Shown here in pieces: positions 56,842 to 64,000 of a DNA stretch of 64,000 nucleotides (its first letter is position 1; every line of letters begins with the position of its first letter). Origin of the DNA: Geosporobacter ferrireducens. GTDB taxonomy: Bacteria; Bacillota; Clostridia; Peptostreptococcales; Thermotaleaceae. The stretch covers positions 1,401,416-1,465,415 of the forward strand of contig NZ_CP017269.1 in assembly GCF_001750685.1 (NCBI RefSeq), in the 5' to 3' direction. The notes under the pieces are model-generated. The model saw only the letters and a program-made list of their open reading frames with translations. It was not told the DNA's origin and made no database searches. A program made the position numbers and the translations under genes.

Positions 56842-58097
56842 TATTTATCTACCTCTCCCGGTTCTGCAGTTTTCACTATGTCATTTTCCCTTAGAGTTTT
56901 TATTCCTTCTGTTACTACGAATAAGCCTTCTTCAAGATTTGAGATTTTTATCAGACTTCCTTTTACATCCTCTACAATAATTTGCTGTCTACTGACTCTA
57001 TTGTTTTTGCCTACTACATACACATAATCCATACCATCTATATTAAATACACTCTCAATAGGTACAAATTTCCCTTTTTCTTCCTCCTGTAATATAGTAA
57101 TATCTACAATTTCACCAATGGGAAGCTCTCCTTCAAAGGCAATATCTACAGCATACGTTCGCGTCTGTTCATCGGGATAAAGAGCAATACTATCTATCTT
57201 TCCGTCAAGCACATCGTTTATTTTCACTTTACTTTCTTTACTTATTTTCCCATAGTCCTCTGTGGACACCCCGATTGTTACAATCAACTGTTCACTTTTG
57301 GCAATAACCACAGGGTATCCCGCTCCTACAATTTCTCCTTTTTTAAAAGCGATATCAAGAACATATCCATCTGCATCAGCCTTTAGCACTGCGTCAGAAA
57401 TATTTTCCTGCGCACGAGCTTGGGCCGTCTGTACCATTGCTATATTGGCTGAAGCTATTTGAATATCTTTTTCCTTATTTTGCTTTAAATTCTCAAAATC
57501 TTTCTTTACAGTTTCATAGTATCCAAGTAATCCTTCATACTCTGATTCCTTAGCTTTGTATTCGGCTACTGCTACTTCCCATTCTTTTTCTGCTAGACTC
57601 CCTTGCTTATATAGGGTTTCTAGGGCATCAACACGAGATTTAAAGGTGTCTAAGCCGATTTTTGCTGCCTCAATAGCCGTTTCCATTGTTTTTATATTTA
57701 TCTCGGTATTTTTTATATTGGTATCATAACTTTCCTTTGTTTTTATTAGGGTATTCTCTGCAATTGCCATATTGTTGCTCTCAATAGAATTAGCATATTG
57801 CAAATAAGTAGTGTCTAGTTTTGCAAGAATATCTCCATTTTTAATTTTTTGTCCTTTTCGAACATAAATCTCCTCTATTCTTCCACCTGTTATGAATGAA
57901 TAATTTTTTGTTTCTTTAGCCTTGACATATCCTAAATAATCAATGCCTACCGGATAATTAGACTGAATAATTTTTTGAACTGTTACTACTTTTCCCTCTT
58001 TTACTTCTGTCTGGTTTTGCCCTCCAAATCCCAACAAGCTGAATATAGCAATTGTTACAATGCAAAATAGCAGAATATTTTTTTTACTGATGTTCAA
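56841..58097 (-). CDS. RND efflux adaptor (HlyD/MFP) lipoprotein-like protein
   Basis: This 418-residue protein has an N-terminal hydrophobic segment (ILLFCIVTIAIFSLLGFGGQ, with no lipobox Cys in the usual place), lipoyl halves (IEEIYVRKGQKIKNGDILAK, VLKADADGYVLDIAF), a coiled coil about 105-230, and beta-barrel domains. It bridges the RND permease. First gene of the exporter operon, with the TetR motif 90 bp upstream. Confidence 0.88.
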   Translation of the reverse strand: MNISKKNILLFCIVTIAIFSLLGFGGQNQTEVKEGKVVTVQKIIQSNYPVGIDYLGYVKAKETKNYSFITGGRIEEIYVRKGQKIKNGDILAKLDTTYLQYANSIESNNMAIAENTLIKTKESYDTNIKNTEINIKTMETAIEAAKIGLDTFKSRVDALETLYKQGSLAEKEWEVAVAEYKAKESEYEGLLGYYETVKKDFENLKQNKEKDIQIASANIAMVQTAQARAQENISDAVLKADADGYVLDIAFKKGEIVGAGYPVVIAKSEQLIVTIGVSTEDYGKISKESKVKINDVLDGKIDSIALYPDEQTRTYAVDIAFEGELPIGEIVDITILQEEEKGKFVPIESVFNIDGMDYVYVVGKNNRVSRQQIIVEDVKGSLIKISNLEEGLFVVTEGIKTLRENDIVKTAEPGEVDK

Positions 58098-58535
58098 ATG
58101 ATTTACCTCCCTCTTTTTCTAAACTGCTCAAACATATGTCAGTTTTTTATGATTGTTTTTCCTTTCGGTTTTTATAAATGTTGTTCAGACGTCCGTGTTA
58201 ATTGGTTGAAAAAATAATAAGACTTCTTATTATCATAGTAATAGTCTATTTGCCTTAAAACCACGCAAGTCTTATCCGCCACATTCTATATAAATACATT
58301 AACTTTTGTTAAAATACATTGAAATACTATTAGCTTTACGCTGCATAAGGGCTTTTTATAATATTATCCACCAATTTAGCAGAATACAAAATCAAAGCAG
58401 CATCAAAACCCATAAATGGAACAAAAAAAACAACTACCCCCTCCCTGTTTATAAACTTCTTTTCTCAAATCGTTGCAAAAACTGTCTCTATTTTCCTTTC
58501 TCTTTATACCAAGTTTAATATTTTTCTAATGAATT
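58098..58535. other. Intergenic region between AarF and RND adaptor genes
   Basis: About 440 bp. The right-hand part relative to the adaptor start carries its promoter region and TetR motif (58185-58201). No convincing gene; an open frame at 58306-58518 lacks a ribosome site. Confidence 0.5.
58185..58201. promoter_or_regulatory. Candidate TetR operator upstream of RND operon
   Basis: TCAGACGTCCGTGTTAA shares the pattern TCrGACrTyCGTnnnA with the sites at 53536-53552 and 60543-60559. It lies about 90 bp upstream of the adaptor start. A clear -35/-10 pair is not evident here. Confidence 0.6.
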
Positions 58536-60224
58536 CTATAGACGGTTTGCACGCATTACTGAAATAATTAAGCCTAAAATTATGATTACAGCAATTATTA
58601 ATCCAATTTTTAAAACCCCTACGCTTAAAAGATACATTTCCTCTCCTGAACTTGCACTCAGTCCAGACCCTATAATGATTCCTGCTATAATAATGCTTAC
58701 AGCAAGCAATACGATACTAAAGGCCATCCTGTTAATCCCTTTATTAAAGCATCTTTGAATATTCATTATATCTTTTAATTCATGCTGTAATACTAAATTA
58801 TCAGTCTCCATTTTTCTAAGAAAATCAAGCATTGTGATGGGAAACGCCTTAAACAGATCTCTATAGTTCCTAATATCTTTCTTCATGTCATGCCTAAACC
58901 TTTCGGTGGAAAAAGACTGGTATATTAATTTTTTTGCAATAGGCTTTGCTACAACTAGAGCATTAAGATCAGGATCCAATCTTTCCACCAAGCATTGGAG
59001 GCTTCCAAGTGTCTTGGCTATCAATGCAAATTCACGAGGAATCTTTATATGATTTGAAAATGCAATATTGAATGTTTCATGAAATAAATCTCCAATTTTC
59101 ATTTTATCTAATGGCAATGTTAAGTATTTTTCAATAATTCTATCTACATCTTTCTCAAACTTCTTTATATCGCTGTGCTTTTCCATTGTATCTAAGTCAA
59201 TAATTGACTTAACCACCATTCTGCTATCTCTTGAAGTTACCCCGATAAAAAAATCCGTTATCATTCTTTTGCGATTCTCATTCAGGTGTCCTACCATTCC
59301 CAAATCAAGAAATACAAGAGTCCCATCCGATGTAATTTGAATATTTCCTGGGTGGGGATCTGCATGAAAAAAACCGTCTCTTAGTATCTGGTTGCATATC
59401 GATGCAGCAATTTTCCTAGCCAGCATTTTTCTATCAATACCAGCTATATCCAAGGCTGAACAATCATCCACTCTAATGCCTTCAATATACTCCATGGTAA
59501 GGACACTTCTTGTAGTATAAATCCATTTTACTTCCGGAACCTTAATCCCTTCATCCCGACTGAAATTCTGTTTGAAAATCTCAGCATTTTCCGCTTCTTT
59601 CCTGAAATCTAATTCGTTTTTTATTATGTTTTCAAATTCAAACACCATTCCACTACAATCGTACAATTTCCCATACTGAGTATGATGATCAACAAAATAG
59701 GCCAAGTCTTTTAAAATATTGAGATCAAGGTTAATGATTTTTTCAATCCCTGGTCGCTGAACCTTAACAGCTACTAGTTTTCCCGTGTTGAGCCTTCCAC
59801 AATGAACCTGGGATATGGAAGCCGCAGCCACTGGCTTCTCCTCGAATTCTTTATAAATATTTTCTAACTCATCTTCGAATTCATTTTCAATTACTGCTCT
59901 CACTTCAGAAAATGAAAATGGTGGTACCGAGTCCTGAAGCTTTTTCAGTTCTTCAATAACATCAGACGGGAAAATATCTGGCCTTGTGCTTAAAATCTGA
60001 CCTAGCTTGATAAAGGCAGGTCCAAGTTCTTCCAATGACAGCCTTAGTCTTTCTCCTGCAGAAAGCCCTATATTGTTAAACTTAGCGTCAGTATCGGAAA
60101 TCTCCCTTTTAAGCTTGAGATACTTAAAAATCCCAAGCTGATCCATCAATAAACCAAAACCGTGCTTAGAAAAAACCATTATAATTTCCTTGTACCTTTT
60201 GATGCTAAATCCTCTGCTAATCAT
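58536..60224 (-). CDS. AarF/ABC1/UbiB-family kinase-like protein
   Basis: This 562-residue protein has the atypical ABC1 kinase core: KLGQILSTRPDIFP (KxGQ), PVAAASISQVHCGRLNTG (Ala-rich P-loop), VAVKVQRPG, FHADPHPGN (catalytic Asp), FLDLGMVGH, and two C-terminal membrane helices (about 505-560). In other bacteria UbiB supports quinone synthesis, but this anaerobe shows no ubiquinone genes here; some members affect lipids or stress. A TetR motif shared with an efflux operon is at its promoter. Confidence 0.9.
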   Translation of the reverse strand: MISRGFSIKRYKEIIMVFSKHGFGLLMDQLGIFKYLKLKREISDTDAKFNNIGLSAGERLRLSLEELGPAFIKLGQILSTRPDIFPSDVIEELKKLQDSVPPFSFSEVRAVIENEFEDELENIYKEFEEKPVAAASISQVHCGRLNTGKLVAVKVQRPGIEKIINLDLNILKDLAYFVDHHTQYGKLYDCSGMVFEFENIIKNELDFRKEAENAEIFKQNFSRDEGIKVPEVKWIYTTRSVLTMEYIEGIRVDDCSALDIAGIDRKMLARKIAASICNQILRDGFFHADPHPGNIQITSDGTLVFLDLGMVGHLNENRKRMITDFFIGVTSRDSRMVVKSIIDLDTMEKHSDIKKFEKDVDRIIEKYLTLPLDKMKIGDLFHETFNIAFSNHIKIPREFALIAKTLGSLQCLVERLDPDLNALVVAKPIAKKLIYQSFSTERFRHDMKKDIRNYRDLFKAFPITMLDFLRKMETDNLVLQHELKDIMNIQRCFNKGINRMAFSIVLLAVSIIIAGIIIGSGLSASSGEEMYLLSVGVLKIGLIIAVIIILGLIISVMRANRL

Positions 60225-60291
60225 CCTATTCTTCCCGCCCTATCATTAGTGGTTTTATTGAAAGGTTAACTCATACTAGTTATTATTTTAA

Positions 60292-60540
60292 TCAATTGAT
60301 TTCATCTTCTGTAATAATATTTTTCTTTGTTGCTACATTCAAATGACTCAAAGCTTCTCTAACTTCATTCTTAATGAGCTTTTTTAGTTGAATTCTCTGT
60401 TCTTCCCCTCTTTTTACTAATTCTTTTGTAAAGTGTTGGGCATCTTTCTTTGCAACTTTTCCTTATTTTCATTTGTTTTGATATCATTTTTACTAAATGC
60501 ATGGCCTCTAAACTATTGTATCCTTCCAAACCTATAATTA
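60292..60540 (-). pseudogene. Decayed phasin-like gene upstream of aarF
   Basis: No single frame is complete. One frame reads AQHFTKELVKRGEEQRIQLK then NEVREALSHLNVATKKNII and EDEIN before TGA (60294-60292), typical of the small helical phasin-like proteins often encoded beside AarF-type genes. Upstream, similar-looking helical segments appear in two other frames (IIGLEGYNSLEAMHLVK; SKNDIKTNENKEKLQ), implying at least two frameshifts, and no ribosome site or start survives. The promoter before it is intact. Sequencing errors could mimic the shifts. Confidence 0.6.
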
Positions 60541-60542
60541 AT

Positions 60543-60592
60543 TCGGACGTTCGTTTTAGTTGTATCTTAGCACAAGACTTATGTTTTGTCAA
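60543..60592 (-). promoter_or_regulatory. Sigma-A promoter with TetR-type operator for the aarF unit
   Basis: TTGACA (60592-60587), a 17-bp spacer and TAAGAT (60569-60564) on the minus strand are followed four bases later by the operator-like sequence TCGGACGTTCGTTTTAG (plus strand 60543-60559). The geometry matches the tetR promoter at 53536-53585. Confidence 0.75.
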
Positions 60593-60617
60593 GGTTTATT
60601 AGGCTTAGCAAAGTATT

Positions 60618-60648
60618 CATAGACAAGGGGACGGTTCTCTTGTCTATG
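60618..60648. repeat. REP-like hairpin with GACAAGGGGACGG core
   Basis: CATAGACAAG and CTTGTCTATG form a 10-bp stem around a GGGACGGTTCT-type loop. Sequences with this core are familiar as dispersed repeats linked to REP-associated transposases in several Firmicutes. No transposase is present here. Confidence 0.5.
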
Positions 60649-60804
60649 CTCTTCTAAGTACTTCGATTACTTTTTCTTTATTTAAACTTGTATCATAAAA
60701 ATACTAGACCCAAATGTGGTGCAGTAAATTCTTTCGAAATCCCCTTGAAATATACTCCACTGTAAATTATGCAGTATAGCGTCGTTAAATCATAAAATAA
60801 AAAT

Positions 60805-60833
60805 ACCGTAAAATTCATTTCTGAATAATACGG
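60805..60833 (-). terminator. Terminator after GNAT gene
   Basis: A 12-bp stem with two mismatches (CCGTAAAATTCA paired with TGAATAATACGG) and 5-nt loop is followed on the minus strand by a T-rich tail. Confidence 0.6.
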
Positions 60834-60858
60834 CATTGCGCAAGCACATTCATATCTA

Positions 60859-61302
60859 TTATTTGAGTTGCATATATAAAGTATTTGGATAGAAACCAAG
60901 CTTCTTATAGAATAGGATTGTCGATTCATTCTCCTGGGATACCGTCACCCCAATCACTTTACAGTTCTTTTCTTTCATCCATTCTATATGTTTAATCATT
61001 AGTTCCTTCCCAATTCCATTCCCTCTACAAGTCTCATCCACATGCAGTGAATCAATTTCTCCCTTCCCATCATTTATGGTGGATATGCAGTAGCCAATAT
61101 ATTTATCATCATTTTGGGCAACAGTTATTACCATTGTATCTTTATCAAATACATCGAAAGCCTTCATTCTTTCATCGAAGTCAATAGAATGGTACAAATC
61201 CTTGAAATGTTCTGAATTTACCTCATGATACTGCCTGTTTTTCTCCCAAAGGTTTTTGATGATGTTAATTTCGTCATAATTAATATCAAAAATCTTAACC
61301 AT
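60859..61302 (-). CDS. GNAT-family N-acetyltransferase
   Basis: This protein of 147 residues has the acetyl-CoA motif VDETCRGNGIGKELM (R/Q-x2-G-x-G/A), preceded by YCISTINDGKGEIDSLHV and followed by VTVSQENESTILFYKKLGFY. It transfers an acetyl group to an unknown amine. ATG 61302 follows AGGAGG; an ATG-like start farther upstream is not needed. Confidence 0.85.
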   Translation of the reverse strand: MVKIFDINYDEINIIKNLWEKNRQYHEVNSEHFKDLYHSIDFDERMKAFDVFDKDTMVITVAQNDDKYIGYCISTINDGKGEIDSLHVDETCRGNGIGKELMIKHIEWMKEKNCKVIGVTVSQENESTILFYKKLGFYPNTLYMQLK

Positions 61303-61429
61303 GGTTGTTTGCCTCCTTCTATAGAAATTTAGCAAGGGCTCTTGAACTAAATGGCCTTTCTTTAAACATCTTGCACAAGTTGATTAAGCCGCTCTAGTAA
61401 CTAGATAAATTAACAGAAATCAGCTCTGT

Positions 61430-61485
61430 AATTCCTTTAAAAAATATCTGAATCAAGTCAGGTGCATCCTCACTTGATTCAGGTA
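61430..61485 (-). terminator. Terminator after MSEP-CTERM-like gene
   Basis: A stem of about 14 bp (TATCTGAATCAAGT with ACTTGATTCAGGTA), one wobble, is followed on the minus strand by ATATTTTTTAAAG, downstream of the stop at 61564. Confidence 0.65.
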
Positions 61486-61563
61486 TATGATGTTCCATTA
61501 CTCTGGTGCCTTTATCCCATTCCAAAAGGATACTGCTGTTTATTATATAGCATCAACCCTTAA

Positions 61564-63999
61564 TTAGAATAATTCCCCGCTTATTTTTCTTTTCCTCCAA
61601 AGCTTCCTAATCATTAGGAAGCCTATTCCCAAACAAATCATTATCAGCAAGGGTGGTTCATTCATCTCTATCCTATCTCCTATATCAAGGGGCTTTTTTG
61701 TTTCTAATATTTGTTTTTGCTTCTCTAACATTACCTTTTCCTGGGCCTGATTTTCCAATACTATAAAAGAAGTGAGCGGGCTCATCACATGACTGGTAAT
61801 GCTGCCTTTTACAAGTGACAAAGATTTTTCGAAATACTGCTCAGGATGCAGCAAATAGCTTCTATACAGAGCTTGGAGCATAACCCCATTCTCCCAGCCC
61901 GGTCCTTTGAATTCATCCGGGGTCACATCATAACGATCTTCCAATAATATTATGCTGTCCTGTCCATCATCAGGCAAATAGATATTTCTTCCATCCTCCC
62001 CCGTCCATAGTAAAACAGGATTTTGGGGGATTTCCAGAGCAACTTTTCCCTGATCATAGGCTGGCTGGATTTCCAAAGAGTGCTCCATCAACCTTTCTGT
62101 ATTTTCCAAGTGGTAATATTTAAGCCCCTCAGGGTTTGTAAATCTAAACTCACTGAAATCCTTAGAAAGTATAGTCTTCTCAATTGCATTTGTTACCATG
62201 ACAAAAATCGGCTCTTCTTCCAAATGCCAGCTATAGTGTTCATACAATATTCTTTTTACCGGAAAATCAGTATAAAACCCGCCTTTAATCTCTGTTCCTT
62301 GAAGCTGATCTTCCCAGCCTTTCTGGTATTTAACTCTATTTTCCTCAAAGTTAACCCCAATGATTTCACCTATTGCTTCATGAATTCCCTGTTCTTCAAT
62401 AAAGTGTTTCACTCTCTGGATATATTCATCGGTATTTTTTTCATTGCCTTTGGAATAATCCAAAAGAAAATAATACTTAGGTTTTCGAATCATACGAGGA
62501 AGCTCCGCCTTCATTTCCTTTGTTAGATACTGGATCTGAGGATGGAGAGTCCTATCTCCCGGTTTCCCTGCATAGGTGGCTGAGGTAGCACTTTGGAGAG
62601 ATAAACGTTCGCTTCCAATCCTAAGCTCTATTGGCGCACGATGGAGGATTTCAAACCCTGTTTTCCGGACCTCATTTCCTAAAAATGGAAATATCTTAAA
62701 CTCGATTTCATTACCGGACAGATAGGTTAATACCCCCGGGTCCCTATTGCGTATCTTATTCTGTTCATAAATCCAGTTTGCAGCTCGCTTATCGGCAATC
62801 ATTCCATATTTTTTCTCACCTTCTACATAGAGATAATAATTGCTGATATAGGCTCCCTCCGGTATAGTAAAAATGCTATAAAATTCGCTAAGCTGATCCA
62901 GGGTATTTTCTAATTCAAAATTTACCCAACTCCGATATACCTGTTGTTCCGGGTCATATAGGGTTTCGCTTTTGATTTCATTGATCCGTACATCTGTACT
63001 TGTATTGGCTTCAGTCCTTCCAAGTACTTCCCTACCACTATATTCTCCAAAGAATATTTCTTCCAATCTCCTCACTTTATCCGGTGAAATCGATAGATTA
63101 TCCAGCACATAATAATGATATAGGGAAGTAAGATAGGGTGTACTGGTCCTCCCTGTAAAAAAATTGTTCCTTCCGGAATCCATTCCATTGATATGCTTGA
63201 TGGTTTGAAGTGCCCGGCGTATTCCCGGTCTGTTGACTGAAGGCATTTTTTCTTCCTGATAGCCCCGTTGATAAGTATACTGTAGCGCCTGATTTAGATT
63301 TTTTTGATCCTGTCTTACTGTAATCCCAATTATTGTAGGAATCACTAATAACTGCAGGACAAAAATGGCGATAAGCCTTCGTTTATTGTAGAACTGCTGA
63401 AGATATCCATAATCTGTCCATAGAGACTGCATATGAAGAAATAGCAATACGATAGGCACCAGCAGCAATATTCCTAATCCAAACACAATAATACCCATCA
63501 AAGACAGGGGGATATAGGGTAAAAACACCATAAAGAAGTATAAACTATACCATAGCAGGCACCCCTTTGTCATGAAAATAAACAGCCTTGTTTTTGCCTT
63601 CGTAACGGGTGGAATCATGAGCACACCGGTTGCTGCCATATTACACAAATAGAATCCAAAATGAGAGAAATCTCCGAATAGATTCCCTAAGGATTGATTG
63701 AGAGTTAAACCCATTAAAGAACCAAGAAAAACCATGGCTCCTATATACTGGTTCCAAAGATTGGATTTTCGTTTTAATGCAATATATAGAATGGTCACAA
63801 ATAAAAGCAAAAATGCTGCCGAACTTATTACAAATATAACAGGAAACATATATTCAAATGCATGCATCCCTGATAAGCTTCCCATACTCAAAAGATTCAT
63901 CAATAGATACCAGAAGAGGGGCATAGCGATCATAAAGAAAAAGGGCTTTAAAATAGATTGCATCTGATAGTGCTCTACAGTATTTTCTATAATGAGCAA
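61564..63999 (-). CDS. MSEP-CTERM-like multi-spanning membrane protein (start may lie beyond the edge)
   Basis: The 811-codon frame is open at the window edge; the first internal ATG (63963) has no ribosome site. About eight hydrophobic helices occupy residues 15-240, then a long soluble part with a VIT-like domain (YDPEQQVYRSWVNFELEN, YGMIADKRAANWIYEQ, RDPGVLTYLSGNEIEFKIFP). It ends with NEPP, a helix (LLIMICLGIGFLMI) and RKLWRKRK: a motif-helix-basic tail like a sorting signal. The layout resembles the MSEP-CTERM family, usually encoded with an exosortase K-type enzyme. If so, the partner would lie beyond 64000. Confidence 0.6.
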   Translation of the reverse strand: MLIIENTVEHYQMQSILKPFFFMIAMPLFWYLLMNLLSMGSLSGMHAFEYMFPVIFVISSAAFLLLFVTILYIALKRKSNLWNQYIGAMVFLGSLMGLTLNQSLGNLFGDFSHFGFYLCNMAATGVLMIPPVTKAKTRLFIFMTKGCLLWYSLYFFMVFLPYIPLSLMGIIVFGLGILLLVPIVLLFLHMQSLWTDYGYLQQFYNKRRLIAIFVLQLLVIPTIIGITVRQDQKNLNQALQYTYQRGYQEEKMPSVNRPGIRRALQTIKHINGMDSGRNNFFTGRTSTPYLTSLYHYYVLDNLSISPDKVRRLEEIFFGEYSGREVLGRTEANTSTDVRINEIKSETLYDPEQQVYRSWVNFELENTLDQLSEFYSIFTIPEGAYISNYYLYVEGEKKYGMIADKRAANWIYEQNKIRNRDPGVLTYLSGNEIEFKIFPFLGNEVRKTGFEILHRAPIELRIGSERLSLQSATSATYAGKPGDRTLHPQIQYLTKEMKAELPRMIRKPKYYFLLDYSKGNEKNTDEYIQRVKHFIEEQGIHEAIGEIIGVNFEENRVKYQKGWEDQLQGTEIKGGFYTDFPVKRILYEHYSWHLEEEPIFVMVTNAIEKTILSKDFSEFRFTNPEGLKYYHLENTERLMEHSLEIQPAYDQGKVALEIPQNPVLLWTGEDGRNIYLPDDGQDSIILLEDRYDVTPDEFKGPGWENGVMLQALYRSYLLHPEQYFEKSLSLVKGSITSHVMSPLTSFIVLENQAQEKVMLEKQKQILETKKPLDIGDRIEMNEPPLLIMICLGIGFLMIRKLWRKRKISGELF

Positions 64000-64000
64000 G

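Larger units (their letters stand above)
60225..60858. other. Region upstream of AarF gene holding a decayed gene, promoter, REP-like hairpin and terminator
   Basis: No intact gene in about 630 bp. It holds a phasin-like pseudogene (60292-60540), the TetR-type operator and promoter (60543-60592), a REP-like hairpin (60618-60648) and a terminator-like hairpin (60805-60833). Confidence 0.6.

Noticed and set aside
58306..58518. 70-codon plus-strand frame between AarF and RND genes
   Set aside because: No ribosome site or recognisable content.
60371..60592. 73-codon minus-strand frame as an intact gene
   Set aside because: It spans the promoter and operator of the aarF unit, and its end is out of frame with the recognisable phasin-like segment.
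60693..60929. 78-codon minus-strand frame
   Set aside because: It overlaps the GNAT 3' end and terminator in another frame, without a ribosome site.
1..64000. tRNA, rRNA, riboswitch, prophage, CRISPR-cas or toxin-antitoxin loci
   Set aside because: I saw no supporting sequence by reading; a covariance-model search would be needed to exclude small RNAs.

Overview
The window looks like chromosome of a low-GC, endospore-forming, anaerobic Firmicute of the Clostridia. The evidence is strong AGGAGG-type ribosome sites, frequent GTG and TTG starts, RNase J, DegV, sigma-54 regulation, spore-surface collagen-like proteins ending in a BclB-type domain, and a fused MetF/MetV-type methylenetetrahydrofolate reductase. 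An Alkaliphilus-like relative is my guess; there is no rRNA or tRNA to test it. Most genes are on the minus strand.

Layout. 1-4353: two paralogous collagen-like proteins (the first cut by the window edge) with a glycosyltransferase between them, a probable spore-surface module. 4662-11079: a folate/methyl-branch reductase followed by a full branched-chain amino acid ABC operon (livK-H-M-G-F). 11647-18129: housekeeping and accessory genes (YdcZ transporter with a Crp/Fnr regulator, HutD/Ves, ZIP transporter, glyoxalase, DUF3298 protein, esterase, glycerophosphodiesterase). 18303-23226: a TetR-controlled ABC/FtsX/HlyD export operon. 23491-28706: FMN oxidoreductase, DUF5667 protein, methyltransferase, a MITE-like element and RNase J. 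28814-35514: a MacAB-like export system, a UspA-like protein and a two-component system.

35928-39608: an IclR regulator next to an aminotransferase and a YjiH-type membrane protein; four copies of a GAAAC-N3-GTTTC palindrome flank the latter two genes and are the likely IclR operators. 39637-42218: an amino-sugar locus (NagA, HAD phosphatase) in which a single deletion seems to have fused the 3' ends of two divergent genes, a sugar isomerase and a GntR regulator. 42348-47184: an apparent sigma-54 catabolic system: an enhancer-binding protein, three TTTCTAA-N4-TTAGAAA palindromes, a good -24/-12 promoter, a CitMHS transporter and two AtuA-family proteins. Its substrate is unknown and it is the best candidate here for an undescribed pathway.

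47307-52650: DegV, a small membrane/YHS-like protein, a second two-component system and FtsH. 52933-60592: a TetR regulator, an RND efflux pair and an AarF/UbiB-like kinase. A shared TCrGACrTyCGT motif lies at all three promoters, and at tetR and aarF it sits immediately downstream of a sigma-A -10 box, so the three units probably form one regulon. A decayed phasin-like gene precedes aarF. 60859-64000: a GNAT acetyltransferase and a large multi-spanning protein resembling the MSEP-CTERM family, possibly continuing past the edge.
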